In this document: positions 1 to 8,718 of the stretch, one piece after another | How the letters are laid out: every line of letters starts with the position of its first letter | How positions within the stretch are numbered: position 1 is the first letter of the stretch | Source of the DNA: Owenweeksia sp. | GTDB lineage: Bacteria > Bacteroidota > Bacteroidia > Flavobacteriales > Schleiferiaceae | Length of the DNA: 64,000 nucleotides | NCBI GenBank assembly: GCA_002695025.1 | Contig: NZNV01000025.1 | Location: forward strand, 62,001 to 126,000 | Direction: 5' to 3' | Position numbers and translations under genes: made by a program | Notes under the pieces: generated by a model | What the model was told of the DNA's origin: nothing | The model's input: the letters and a program-made list of their open reading frames with translations, nothing else | The model's database searches: none

Positions 1-100
1 CATTATCGATTACTTCACCCAAAGCATTGGTGGTCAATTGGTATCACAGGAAACGGTAGTTGCTTTTCAACGTGTCGCGGCTTCCAAAGAGGATAAGTAG
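1..100 (+). CDS. C-terminal end of an unidentified protein (partial)
   Basis: An open frame enters from the left edge (codons start at base 2) and ends at TAG 98-100, leaving 32 residues that include DYFTQSIGGQ and end in AASKEDK. The tail is too short to assign to a family. It lies 26 bases before cinA on the same strand, so it may belong to the same transcript. The stop is clear; the identity is unknown. Confidence 0.5.
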   Translation, partial: IIDYFTQSIGGQLVSQETVVAFQRVAASKEDK

Positions 101-126
101 GTGATCCTGTTTTGTAATTACTTTGT

Positions 127-1374
127 GTGAAAGCCGAGATTATAGCAATAGGTGATGAGATTCTCATCGGGCAAACTGTAGATACCAACTCCGCTTTTAT
201 TGCCACCCAACTAAATCTGAACGGAATAAAAGTGGTTCAGAAACGGGTTATTGCGGACGAAGCAGACTCTATTAAGTATGCCCTGGATAATATCCTCCCG
301 GAAACAAAACTGGTTTTTATGACCGGAGGCCTGGGGCCTACTAAAGATGATATCACAAAAACTACCCTATGTGAATATTTTGGAGGAGAGATGGTTTACC
401 ATCCAGAGATATTCCACAATATTGAACGACTTTTTAAGAGCTTTAACCGTGTGCCATCCGAAGTAAACCGGGGTCAGGCCTGGTTACCTTCTTCCTGCGA
501 GCCTATTTTGAATGAAATGGGTACAGCCTCCGGTATGCATTTCGAGAAGAATGGAATCCATTTTTTTTCCACTCCCGGGGTGCCTTACGAAACAGAACAC
601 CTGGTAGGGGAAAAGATAGTACCCTGGATACTGGAAAAATTACAAAGAGGTAATGTGGTGCACCGTACCATCCTTACCCAGGGCGTTCCGGAAAGTGAAC
701 TGGCAGAACGCATTCAAAGCTGGGAGGAAGCACTTCCGGCCGGTGTGAAACTGGCCTACCTGCCTTCCCCGGGTATCGTTAAACTCCGTTTATCTTCGTA
801 TGACACCGATGAAGCATCGGCACGTAAGACCATAGATGATCAGATGGATACCCTTAAAGGATTGTTGGGTGATGTGGTATTTGGTGGAGAAGCCCAAACC
901 CTGGAGGAAGTGGTGGGTGAATCATTGCGGGTAAATGGTCGTACTCTGGCTTTGGCTGAGAGTTGCACCGGTGGTTACCTGGCACACCTCATTACTTCTG
1001 TGGCGGGAAGTTCTGATTACTTTAAGGGAAGTATTACCAGTTATGCCAACGAAATAAAAGTAGGTAAACTAGGTGTTTCTGAACACGACCTTAAAGAATA
1101 TGGCGCGGTGTCCAAGGCGGTGGTGGAACAAATGGCTTTGGGTATACAAAGAGAGTTCAGTACCGATTATGCCGTAGCTACCAGTGGAGTAGCGGGGCCG
1201 GGAGGCGGAACCCCGGAAAAGCCTGTGGGCACGGTATGGATAGCTGTGGCTTCACCGGCCGGGGTTAAATCCAGGATGTTCAGTTTCGGGAATCACCGTG
1301 GGCGTAATATCCGAAAGAGTGCCTTGATGGGACTGGACCTGCTGCGCAGGGAAATTCAGAAAAATGAAAACTGA
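127..1374 (+). CDS. cinA: CinA family protein (nicotinamide-nucleotide amidase)
   Basis: 415 residues, the normal CinA length. The N-terminal half is a MoaB/MogA-like molybdopterin-binding fold, with GDEILIG near residue 9 and GGLGPTKDD near 67. The C-terminal half is the PncC-type amidase domain, with AESCTGG at about 277-283 and SGVAGPGGG further on; in characterised members it deamidates NMN to NaMN in pyridine nucleotide salvage, in the cytoplasm. The start is GTG at 127, with no in-frame ATG that keeps the conserved MKAEIIAIGDE opening. TACTTTG immediately upstream resembles a -7 element with a one-base-short spacer. The gene is followed by its own gap and then the rpmB promoter, so it is probably not co-transcribed with the ribosomal genes. 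Confidence 0.95.
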   Translation: MKAEIIAIGDEILIGQTVDTNSAFIATQLNLNGIKVVQKRVIADEADSIKYALDNILPETKLVFMTGGLGPTKDDITKTTLCEYFGGEMVYHPEIFHNIERLFKSFNRVPSEVNRGQAWLPSSCEPILNEMGTASGMHFEKNGIHFFSTPGVPYETEHLVGEKIVPWILEKLQRGNVVHRTILTQGVPESELAERIQSWEEALPAGVKLAYLPSPGIVKLRLSSYDTDEASARKTIDDQMDTLKGLLGDVVFGGEAQTLEEVVGESLRVNGRTLALAESCTGGYLAHLITSVAGSSDYFKGSITSYANEIKVGKLGVSEHDLKEYGAVSKAVVEQMALGIQREFSTDYAVATSGVAGPGGGTPEKPVGTVWIAVASPAGVKSRMFSFGNHRGRNIRKSALMGLDLLRREIQKNEN

Positions 1375-1376
1375 AG

Positions 1377-1407
1377 TTGTGGAGCTTAAAAAGTTTCTTT
1401 AATTTTG
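1377..1407 (+). promoter_or_regulatory. Bacteroidota sigma-A type promoter for rpmB operon
   Basis: TTG at 1377-1379 and TAATTTTG at 1400-1407 are separated by exactly 20 bases. This fits the known Bacteroidota consensus TTG-N19-21-TAnnTTTG. The rpmB ATG is at 1436, giving a leader of roughly 24 bases without a Shine-Dalgarno sequence. Confidence 0.8.
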
Positions 1408-1435
1408 CAGACCAATTTTTTAACGAGCAAGTAAT

Positions 1436-1675
1436 ATGTCACGAGTGTGTGAGTTAACAGGAAAGAAGGCGATTACCGGTAACAACGTTTCCTTCTCAAA
1501 CAAGAAGAACAAAAGGAAATTTAACGTAAACCTTACCAGGAAGCGTTTTTATATTCCGGAAGAGGATCGCTGGATTACCCTCAGGGTTTCCACTTCTGCT
1601 CTTAAAGACATTAATAAAAAAGGTATCTCGGCCGTAATTAAAGAGGCCAGAGCTAACGGTTACCTTACCAAATAA
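1436..1675 (+). CDS. rpmB: 50S ribosomal protein bL28
   Basis: 79 residues opening MSRVCELTGKKAITGNNVSF, the signature N-terminus of bL28, with the RKRFYIPEEDRWITLRVS core also present. It is a structural protein of the large ribosomal subunit. It is the first gene after a well-formed promoter, and is followed after 19 bases by rpmG and then by a DUF4295 gene. This triplet is a recurring arrangement in Bacteroidota. The ATG is fixed by the family N-terminus. No Shine-Dalgarno sequence is seen, as is usual for highly expressed genes of this phylum. Confidence 0.98.
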   Translation: MSRVCELTGKKAITGNNVSFSNKKNKRKFNVNLTRKRFYIPEEDRWITLRVSTSALKDINKKGISAVIKEARANGYLTK

Positions 1676-1694
1676 TTAAAAGTATCATAGGGAT

Positions 1695-1877
1695 ATGGCT
1701 AAGAAAGGAAACAGAGTTCAGGTAATTATGGAGTGTACCGAGCACAAGGAAAGTGGTATGCCCGGAACTTCACGTTACATTACTACTAAGAACAAAAAGA
1801 ATACTCCCGACCGCCTGGAGCTTAAGAAATTCAATCCTATTCTTAAGCGCTACACGGTTCATAAAGAGATCAAGTAA
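1695..1877 (+). CDS. rpmG: 50S ribosomal protein bL33
   Basis: 60 residues, [18 protein letters not shown] and then [16 protein letters not shown], a standard bL33. Only one cysteine is present (in MECTEHK), so the two CxxC pairs of the zinc-binding form are absent. This is the zinc-independent type. It sits between rpmB and the DUF4295 gene in one transcription unit that ends at the hairpin near 2068-2095. Confidence 0.98.
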   Translation: MAKKGNRVQVIMECTEHKESGMPGTSRYITTKNKKNTPDRLELKKFNPILKRYTVHKEIK

Positions 1878-1896
1878 TCCACTAAAGATATTTAAC

Positions 1897-2046
1897 ATGG
1901 CAAAGAAGGTAGTAGCAACACTGAAAAAAGAAGGAAGTGCATCTTTCACCAAAGTGGTGCGCATGGTAAAAAACGATAAGACCGGTGCTTACGCTTTTGA
2001 AGAAAAAGTGGTTAACAAGGAACTGGTAAATGACGTGCTGAAATAA
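1897..2046 (+). CDS. DUF4295 family small protein
   Basis: 49 residues starting MAKKVVATLKKEGSASFTKV and ending VVNKELVNDVLK, rich in lysine. It matches the DUF4295 family, a small basic protein found almost only in Bacteroidota and encoded next to rpmG. The frame is open further upstream through rpmG, but the ATG at 1897 gives the family's normal size and start. The link with bL28 and bL33 and the basic composition suggest a ribosome-associated role; that is inference, as the family is uncharacterised. Confidence 0.9.
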   Translation: MAKKVVATLKKEGSASFTKVVRMVKNDKTGAYAFEEKVVNKELVNDVLK

Positions 2047-2067
2047 GCAAGTTTAATACAGATATAG

Positions 2068-2095
2068 AAAAAAGGCCGCATTTGCGGCCTTTTTT
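2068..2095. terminator. Bidirectional intrinsic terminator
   Basis: A-run plus GGCCGC (to 2079), loop ATTT (2080-2083), then GCGGCC plus a T-run (2084-2095). It has T-runs in both orientations and lies between the convergent DUF4295 gene and the minus-strand gene ending at 2100, so it can serve both. Its core GGCCGC-ATTT-GCGGCC recurs at the recF-DUF721 terminator. Confidence 0.92.
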
Positions 2096-2099
2096 GTTT

Positions 2100-2906
2100 T
2101 TAAAGCAGTATTCCTACTCCGAACCTGATATTCATGAGGTAGTGGGCAAATAAACGGCCTCTTGCCAGGTTGACCATTACCTCTCTGTTGTATTCACTAT
2201 CGCCCATATCCCCATCAAAATACTGGTAGTCTCCACCCTCATTTATCAGGCCATTATGATAGGGGTATCCTCCCGAAAAATAGGTGAAATCAAGCCCCAT
2301 GGATAAGACCACAATGTCATTGATAACCCGGTTAAAACCGTAGCCAATGCCGGCCGTAAAGGCAATATTATTGATACCACTTACCGTATGAGAGGTTTGA
2401 TACACCACACTGGAGCTGTCACGGGTGATGGTATATTGAAAATCACCGGTGGTAAAGGATACTAAACCAATTTTATACTCCCAGTATATCCCTAAAGGAG
2501 CATAATGATGTTTGAATCGCTTGAATGCCAATGTTATTCCGGTAGCCCTAACCGATGGATTTTGTAAATAACTGAAATCCCTTAAATAAGCAGCATTCAC
2601 ATCCAGGTTGGTCAAGGGATTAAAGTAGGTTCCTGCATAGCTGAAATCCAAGCCAAGCGTGGATTTTTTTGAAATAGCATAATCTACCCGGAGATGGTTT
2701 TGGAAGTTTAAAGATACACCTCCATTTTCTAGCTCCCCGGTTTCCATGTTGTAGTATCTAGGCTCAGTGCTATTGGTGTTTGCAAATGATGGAAATAGGT
2801 ACGCATCATAGCAAATACTCCAGCGCTTCCCCATGTATCCTGGTACACTCTGGGCATTACACATCAGTGAAAATGTAAGTAGGCATAAAATGGTTAACGG
2901 CTTCAT
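2100..2906 (-). CDS. Predicted outer-membrane beta-barrel protein, unknown function
   Basis: 268 residues with a clear Sec signal peptide (MKPLTILCLLTFSLMCNAQ, cleavage after about residue 19). The rest is rich in aromatic and polar alternation (YFDGDMGDSEYNREV, HYLMNIRFGVGILL at the C-terminus), as in small outer-membrane barrels; the C-terminus ends in a hydrophobic beta-strand. I do not recognise the family. Its ATG overlaps the stop of the upstream M48 protease gene by four bases (ATGA type), so the two are translationally coupled and may act together in the envelope. Function is not assigned. Confidence 0.75.
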   Translation of the reverse strand: MKPLTILCLLTFSLMCNAQSVPGYMGKRWSICYDAYLFPSFANTNSTEPRYYNMETGELENGGVSLNFQNHLRVDYAISKKSTLGLDFSYAGTYFNPLTNLDVNAAYLRDFSYLQNPSVRATGITLAFKRFKHHYAPLGIYWEYKIGLVSFTTGDFQYTITRDSSSVVYQTSHTVSGINNIAFTAGIGYGFNRVINDIVVLSMGLDFTYFSGGYPYHNGLINEGGDYQYFDGDMGDSEYNREVMVNLARGRLFAHYLMNIRFGVGILL

Positions 2907-5104
2907 CGGGTTTGTTTTTTGGGCTTATCACTTACCTGTAGCAAGCTGTTGTAAATTATACTGCGGATATAGTCTTTGCTGTCACTGCTTTGATAATAAT
3001 TGTATTCTGCCAGAAGGGCATTGGCGTCTCTAAGATCAAAAGCAAAGAAGTAGTTAAACGACTCATAATCCTGGGTACTTAGGTCCATAAGTGCAAATGG
3101 CGCATAGGGAGGAAGAATAATAGATAGAAGGATGGGGCTAAGTACATTTTCATCTACCTTTAAGGAAACGTTTCCCGTAGTAATGACATAGGGTGTGCCA
3201 TACCTCTCAATGATATTATTCACATAGTCAAAATCACTGTTCAGCACCTTATGGTTTACATGGCTCAACCTTTCCTGCAACCAGCTGGTCAGTAAAGCTA
3301 TGTCATTGAATTGCAGGGCGTCAAATTCAGCGTTACCTTTATAATCCAGCATCTGTAATTCCAGGTCTACTTTACCCGCAATTTCCTGAATATACTGTCG
3401 GAAACGGGCCAGACGTTCGTCCGTGGCTATAAACTTGATACCGTCCTTATCACGTTGATCCAGCTTTAGATATTGAGGGGTTACGCAAACTACTTTTTCC
3501 AGGCCCAATGCAGCATTCTTATCGAATTTATCGCGTTTATTATAGCGGTCCTGTGGGTTATAGTAGGCTGTATTTGCCTTTATGGCTTCCTTTTCCTCAA
3601 AAGCATTCGCAAAGACCGAATCCTGGAAGAAACCCACAAAGGCGTATTGATAGAAAGCTTTTTCGGACAGACTTTCTTCGGTGTTCTTTTGCCGGATACG
3701 CCCCACTTTGGTATTGGCTCTGTAATTTAAGGTATCCTCTGCTACTTCTGTATCACTGGTGTCAGGAAGGCTTTTCTCAAAATCAGCCGTTTTTAATTCG
3801 GTTTCCATAACCAGTTCATGAAGGCATTTATCAAATAACCTCGCAATGGCCGGGTCCTCGGGAAATTCTCTTTTAAGTTCGTAGGAATACGACACAGCCA
3901 GGGTGGCCATTTCGTTCCTTGAGAGCTTATCGAAAAAATAGTATAGCTCCTGGGAGGAGCCTTCAACGTCCTCGTGATCTTCTACTACCTTATACAGGTC
4001 TCTTTCATTATGATAAACCAACATAGCCTGCAAAGCCTTGGCAATAGTGAGCCGCAGGTAGCGATTGTGAGGATCGTTACGAAGGAGCAGGAAGGAATTG
4101 TATATAGCCAATGGATATTGCCGCTGCAAAAGATAGAGGCGGCTTTGCTCATAGCGGGCAATTTTACGGCAGTACCTAAAAGCATCCTCAGAAATGAGAA
4201 AATTGGATCCCTCAGCATTTTTAGGGATTACTCCTCCAAGGGCTTCCCTCCGGTTTTCGAGGTTAGGATGGGTACTTCCCTTATCATCATAATCTGCGGC
4301 TGCCGTAATGGGCGCTGTCTCTTCCAGGTGATAGTCGGCCGGGAAAACCAGGTATTGCGTATCAAAGAAGTCTTTCGGAAAAGCAAACTCATCAAAGGGA
4401 AGCTCTGCGTATTGGAGTATGTCCAGTACCTCGTGGGGAGCCGAGGGATTGTAGGGCAAGTTGGAATAAAAGCGGGTATACCCTTTTTTATCCGCTTCCA
4501 GTTCCTGGCTTTTGCTGTAGGTACTCAGGGCCAGCATCTTTTCATCGTACGAACTTTTGCGGTACGCATTTTCACCGTTGAGTACTTCCTCCCGCTCTAT
4601 GTATTGATCCAGTACATGGTTTTCTGTATAATGGGTTAATTCATGCGAAAGGATGTAAGCCAGTTGGGCTTCCGTTTCCAATTGGGCTATCAGTCCTGTA
4701 TTTACAAAAATGATCCCGCTGGCGGTAGCCGTGGCGTTTACCACCGGACTCTTAACGCTGTAAACGCGTATTTGCTCTTTCAAGGTTTTATCGTCACCGA
4801 TAAGTTTGTTGACGATAGACTGGCAATAGTTAGTAATGGTATCTCCAAAAAATACATTTCCGCTAACTAAGTACTCATTAATGAAGTATTCACTTTTACG
4901 GTAAAAGTCGTCTTTTCTCCTGCGGGATTTGCGGTTCTCAGTTTTAGAAATGGTCTGTACACCGCGTTGGTATTTATTGACGTATACATCGGTAAAGTCT
5001 CCCGGCACCGGACCGGAGGCCTGAAAAGGGGTATAGTAATCCCAATTTTGGGCAAAGGCAATGGTGTTAAGGCAAAGGAGCCCTAAAAGTGCATAAAACT
5101 TCAT
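2903..5104 (-). CDS. Secreted M48 family zinc metalloprotease
   Basis: 733 residues from the chosen start. A signal peptide ends near AFAQ. The M48 catalytic motif HELTH lies at about 154-158, and the third zinc ligand is the Glu in ELEADKKG about 45 residues later. These are the hallmarks of the M48 (Ste24/BepA-like) peptidases. A long C-terminal region of about 450 residues contains helical repeat-like segments and no obvious membrane span. It is predicted to act in the periplasm on envelope proteins. Two ATGs lie 6 bases apart (5110 and 5104); 5104 places MKFYALLG at the signal-peptide start. It overlaps the downstream barrel gene, which suggests a functional pair. Confidence 0.85.
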   Translation of the reverse strand: MKFYALLGLLCLNTIAFAQNWDYYTPFQASGPVPGDFTDVYVNKYQRGVQTISKTENRKSRRRKDDFYRKSEYFINEYLVSGNVFFGDTITNYCQSIVNKLIGDDKTLKEQIRVYSVKSPVVNATATASGIIFVNTGLIAQLETEAQLAYILSHELTHYTENHVLDQYIEREEVLNGENAYRKSSYDEKMLALSTYSKSQELEADKKGYTRFYSNLPYNPSAPHEVLDILQYAELPFDEFAFPKDFFDTQYLVFPADYHLEETAPITAAADYDDKGSTHPNLENRREALGGVIPKNAEGSNFLISEDAFRYCRKIARYEQSRLYLLQRQYPLAIYNSFLLLRNDPHNRYLRLTIAKALQAMLVYHNERDLYKVVEDHEDVEGSSQELYYFFDKLSRNEMATLAVSYSYELKREFPEDPAIARLFDKCLHELVMETELKTADFEKSLPDTSDTEVAEDTLNYRANTKVGRIRQKNTEESLSEKAFYQYAFVGFFQDSVFANAFEEKEAIKANTAYYNPQDRYNKRDKFDKNAALGLEKVVCVTPQYLKLDQRDKDGIKFIATDERLARFRQYIQEIAGKVDLELQMLDYKGNAEFDALQFNDIALLTSWLQERLSHVNHKVLNSDFDYVNNIIERYGTPYVITTGNVSLKVDENVLSPILLSIILPPYAPFALMDLSTQDYESFNYFFAFDLRDANALLAEYNYYQSSDSKDYIRSIIYNSLLQVSDKPKKQTR

Positions 5105-5161
5105 AGGCATCAGTTAATTCTGACTGCAAGAATAACTAATTCTGCCTATTAGTAATATAAT

Positions 5162-6058
5162 TTAGTCTTTTTGAGGGTCTGATTGGTTAACCATGCGTAT
5201 AGGAAAACCTTTACCGGTGTAGTGCTTCAGTTCCAGGATGTCGGCAGGTAATCCCACTCCGGAGCTTATAAGGGCTTTAAGGGTGGCATTAATGACCATA
5301 CTGCGAAGTTCAAAAGTACTTTGCTTATAATCAAAGGTTTCCATCCAGAAACGAACTTCCAGGTTTATAGTGCTGGTAGCCAATTCTTTGATAATAACTA
5401 TCGGTTCCCGACTATCTCCCTGTAGTACGCCTTTTACTCCTTTGGTGGCAGCCATTATTACTTCAATGGCTTTATCCACATCGTCTTCATAATCAATACC
5501 CACTACAAAACTCAGGCGGATATAACCATCCCGGGTGTAATTGATCAATTCTTCCTTTACGATGGTGTTATTGGGAATATAGATGTCCTTTCCATCAAAG
5601 GTCTTGATTTGGGTAGTGCGGAGATCCATACGTACTACTTTACCCATATTGGCTCCTATTTCAATAGTGTCACCGGTGTTGAACGGGCGATTAAAGGCCA
5701 GGATAACCCCGGCTATGAAATTGGCCCCTATATCCTGGAAAGCAAAGCCAATGATCAGTGCACCAACACCAGCTCCGGCCAGTAAACTGGCGGCAATACC
5801 GGTAAGTCCCATAACGTGAAAAGCCAGTAATACACCCAAAATAGCCAGTGTGTAACGGATAATGCGGGCCAGGAAGTTGCTGAGGAGCGGATCATCCATT
5901 CTTACGGACATGCGGCTACGAAAGAATGAAGATATCCACCTCGAAATGATGAAAGACAAAATCAGGATGATCATCCCAAGTATCAGGTCGGGAACACGGT
6001 CTAAAAAGGAAAGCCAGTAATCATGTACGCTGGCCCGGATGCGATCTATTGCGTTCAC
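5162..6058 (-). CDS. Small-conductance mechanosensitive channel (MscS family)
   Basis: 298 residues. Three hydrophobic segments fill the first 130 residues, including a pore-lining helix rich in Gly and Ala (AASLLAGAGVGALIIGFAFQ). The beta domain follows (RPFNTGDTIEIGANMGKV, IYIPNNTIVKEELINYTRDG) and then a C-terminal alpha/beta domain. This is the full MscS architecture. It forms a homoheptameric inner-membrane channel that opens on hypo-osmotic shock. It stands alone between the M48 gene and ftsY, which is divergent from it. Confidence 0.93.
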   Translation of the reverse strand: MNAIDRIRASVHDYWLSFLDRVPDLILGMIILILSFIISRWISSFFRSRMSVRMDDPLLSNFLARIIRYTLAILGVLLAFHVMGLTGIAASLLAGAGVGALIIGFAFQDIGANFIAGVILAFNRPFNTGDTIEIGANMGKVVRMDLRTTQIKTFDGKDIYIPNNTIVKEELINYTRDGYIRLSFVVGIDYEDDVDKAIEVIMAATKGVKGVLQGDSREPIVIIKELATSTINLEVRFWMETFDYKQSTFELRSMVINATLKALISSGVGLPADILELKHYTGKGFPIRMVNQSDPQKD

Positions 6059-6157
6059 TTAATAAATTTTACCAATTAACCTGCCGGAGCAGTAATAAGT
6101 TTCATTAGCCTCAAAAACCAAGGTATTTCAGATATTTGCAAGCTGAAAATTGAAGGT

Positions 6158-7114
6158 ATGAGCTTTTTAGGAAAATTATTTTCCAAAGAAAAAAAAGAGA
6201 AACTGGATCAGGGTCTGGAAAAGTCCAAGGAAAATATGTTTTCCAAGCTTTCCAGGGCGGTAGCTGGTAAAAGTAAGGTGGATGCTGAAGTACTGGACGA
6301 CCTGGAAGAAGTATTGGTAACTTCTGACGTAGGTGTTCAGACTACCATCAAGATCATTGAAAGGATAGAGGAACGTGTAGCGCGGGACAAATACCTGGGA
6401 ACCGCAGAGCTGAACCAGATCCTTAAAGAAGAAATTGCGGGATTGCTATCAGAGCATGAAACGGAAGAACTAGCTGATTTTTCAGTTCCGGCCCACAAAC
6501 GCCCTTACGTAATTATGGTGGTGGGTGTAAATGGTGTGGGAAAGACCACTACCATTGGTAAACTGGCGTACCAGTTCAAAAAAGCCGGGCTAAAGGTAGT
6601 GTTGGGAGCAGCAGATACATTTAGGGCAGCGGCCATAGATCAACTTACCATTTGGAGTGAACGTACCGGGGTGCCTATCGTTAAACAGAAGATGGGTTCT
6701 GACCCGGCTTCTGTAGCTTTTGATACCCTGCAATCGGCCAAATCACAAAATGCGGATGTGGTCCTTATTGATACAGCCGGACGTTTGCATAATAAAGTGA
6801 ATCTTATGAACGAGCTAACCAAGGTGAAAAGGGTTATGCAAAAGCAAATCCCCGATGCTCCTCACGAGGTGCTGCTGGTTCTGGATGCATCCACTGGCCA
6901 GAATGCCATTGAGCAAGCCCGGGAATTTACCCGTGCTACTGAAGTTTCTGCCCTGGCCCTTACCAAACTGGACGGAACAGCCAAAGGTGGCGTGGTGATC
7001 GGTGTTTCGGAGCAGTTTCAGATACCCGTTAAATACATCGGTGTAGGTGAGGGGCTGGAAGACCTCCAGGTATTCAATAAATATGAATTTGTGGACAGTT
7101 TTTTCAAAAACTAG
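6158..7114 (+). CDS. ftsY: Signal recognition particle receptor FtsY
   Basis: 318 residues, a short FtsY without the long acidic A domain of E. coli. The N domain covers about 20-110. The G domain has Walker A GVNGVGKTT at 123-131, DTFRAAA at 153-159, DTAGR at 205-209, TKLDG at 269-273 and the closing GVGEGLEDL at 295-303. It is the SRP receptor GTPase that brings ribosome-nascent chain complexes to the Sec translocon. A near-match to the -7 element (GATATTTG, 6131-6138) lies 20 bases upstream. The next gene, rimO, is 36 bases downstream on the same strand. Confidence 0.97.
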   Translation: MSFLGKLFSKEKKEKLDQGLEKSKENMFSKLSRAVAGKSKVDAEVLDDLEEVLVTSDVGVQTTIKIIERIEERVARDKYLGTAELNQILKEEIAGLLSEHETEELADFSVPAHKRPYVIMVVGVNGVGKTTTIGKLAYQFKKAGLKVVLGAADTFRAAAIDQLTIWSERTGVPIVKQKMGSDPASVAFDTLQSAKSQNADVVLIDTAGRLHNKVNLMNELTKVKRVMQKQIPDAPHEVLLVLDASTGQNAIEQAREFTRATEVSALALTKLDGTAKGGVVIGVSEQFQIPVKYIGVGEGLEDLQVFNKYEFVDSFFKN

Positions 7115-7149
7115 TACGGGCTTTAATAGTGAGGAAAGGATAGTGTGGT

Positions 7150-8451
7150 ATGAGAACAAAATCTCTTAAAAAGAATAAAATCAATATAGTAACCCTTGGC
7201 TGCTCCAAGAATATCTACGACTCGGAGGTATTGATGGGACAGCTAAAAGCCAATGGCAAACAAGTTGGCCATGAGGAGGACGATGGCAATATAGTGGTGA
7301 TCAATACTTGTGGTTTTATAGAAAATGCCAAGCAGGAGTCCATCAACACCATTCTGGATTTTGTTGAAAGAAAAGAGGAGGGCTCTGTAGACCGTGTTTT
7401 TGTGACGGGCTGTCTTTCCGAACGGTATAAGCCGGACTTGGAAAAGGAAATTCCCAATGTAGACCAGTACTTTGGTACCCGTGATTTACCTAAGCTGCTT
7501 AAGGCGCTGGGTGCAGATTACAAAAAAGAGCTGGTAGGGGAGCGGTTAACCACTACACCTCAGCATTTTGCTTACCTGAAGATTGCCGAGGGTTGCGACC
7601 GTCCCTGTTCATTCTGTGCTATTCCCCTTATGCGTGGCGGACATGTTTCCAAGCCCATTGAGGAATTGGTGGAAGAATCCCGTAAACTGGCTGCAAAAGG
7701 CGTTAAGGAGCTGATCCTGATTGCGCAGGATCTTACGTATTACGGGCTTGATCTTTACCAGAAAAGGGAGCTGGCCCGCCTGTTGAAAGAACTGGTGAAA
7801 GTGGAAGGTATCGAATGGATACGGCTCCACTATCTTTTTCCCACAGGCTTCCCTGAAGATGTCCTGGATGTTATACGCGATGAACCTAAAGTGTGTAATT
7901 ATATTGACATTCCCTTGCAACATATCTCGGATTCTGTGCTGAAATCCATGCGCAGGGGAACCACTTTTGCCAAGACCAATGCTCTACTTGAAAAGATGCG
8001 TGAAAAGGTGCCTGGTATGGCTATCCGCACTACACTCATTACAGGGTATCCTGGCGAAACCGAAGAAGATTTCCGTATCCTTAAGCAATGGGTAAAGGAC
8101 ACCCGCTTTGAAAGGTTGGGCTGTTTCACTTACAGTCACGAGGAAAATACCCATGCTTTTAAACTGGAAGATGATGTTCCGGAGGAAGTAAAAAAGACCC
8201 GTGCCGAGGAAATCATGGCTATTCAGCAGGAAATATCTGCAGAACTGAACCAGGAAAAAATTGGAAGAGAATTCAGGGTATTGGTAGACCGCAAGGAAGG
8301 AGATTATTTTATTGGCCGCACGGAATTTGACTCACCTGACGTGGATAATGAGGTGCTGATCAATACTGAATACCTGAAGGCCGGTGATTTTGTGAACGTA
8401 CGTATTACCGGCTCTACCGATTATGATCTTTATGCCGAGGTGATAAATTAA
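7150..8451 (+). CDS. rimO: Ribosomal protein uS12 methylthiotransferase RimO
   Basis: 433 residues. The N-terminal UPF0004 domain has three cluster cysteines in LGCSKN, NTCGF and TGCLSERY. The radical SAM motif is CDRPCSFC, and the LMRGGH sequence follows. The C-terminal TRAM domain covers about the last 65 residues. IPLMRGGHVSKP and the LGCSKN form of the first motif favour RimO over MiaB. It methylthiolates an aspartate of uS12. It lies just downstream of ftsY, probably in one transcript. Confidence 0.95.
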   Translation: MRTKSLKKNKINIVTLGCSKNIYDSEVLMGQLKANGKQVGHEEDDGNIVVINTCGFIENAKQESINTILDFVERKEEGSVDRVFVTGCLSERYKPDLEKEIPNVDQYFGTRDLPKLLKALGADYKKELVGERLTTTPQHFAYLKIAEGCDRPCSFCAIPLMRGGHVSKPIEELVEESRKLAAKGVKELILIAQDLTYYGLDLYQKRELARLLKELVKVEGIEWIRLHYLFPTGFPEDVLDVIRDEPKVCNYIDIPLQHISDSVLKSMRRGTTFAKTNALLEKMREKVPGMAIRTTLITGYPGETEEDFRILKQWVKDTRFERLGCFTYSHEENTHAFKLEDDVPEEVKKTRAEEIMAIQQEISAELNQEKIGREFRVLVDRKEGDYFIGRTEFDSPDVDNEVLINTEYLKAGDFVNVRITGSTDYDLYAEVIN

Positions 8452-8461
8452 GAATAAGCTA

Positions 8462-8584
8462 TTACTTTATCCTGCGTTGGAACTTTTGGTAGCTCACTGC
8501 CTTATCCACTATCAATATCACCAAAATGGCTCCAACTACAATAATTAGTAGAAATACTTCCAGTATGGTTCGGAAAGGCTTCAT
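8462..8584 (-). CDS. Predicted small single-pass membrane protein (40 aa)
   Basis: A 40-residue frame from ATG (8582-8584) to TAA (8462-8464), in the only larger gap of this region. The start is MKPFRTILEV. It has one strongly hydrophobic segment of about 19 residues (10-28, from VFLLIIVVG to ILIV) and a basic tail ending FQRRIK. Both termini are basic, so orientation is uncertain. No -7 element or Shine-Dalgarno sequence is seen upstream. It lies between rimO (convergent) and the end of ribH (same strand), so it may be transcribed by read-through from ribH. The composition is far from random for a non-coding gap, but no family is recognised. Confidence 0.42.
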   Translation of the reverse strand: MKPFRTILEVFLLIIVVGAILVILIVDKAVSYQKFQRRIK

Positions 8585-8718
8585 AACAAACGCTTTATAG
8601 GTATAACGTTTGCCATGACGGTGGCCGGCTAAGAAATGGAGTTGAGTTAGTTTAAAGCGTGGAATGCCGTTTTACCGGGGCGAAGTGGGAAACCAAAAGA
8701 GAGGTTTCATAAAATTAA

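Noticed and set aside
3974-4639. 221-residue open frame on the plus strand
   Set aside because: It lies wholly antisense to the M48 protease gene, which carries HELTH and a signal peptide. The translated frame has no domain pattern and is a shadow of the coding strand.
8689-8708. GAAACC/GGTTTC inverted repeat near the end of ribH
   Set aside because: Only six pairs with an eight-base loop and no T-run on the minus strand, so not supported as a terminator.
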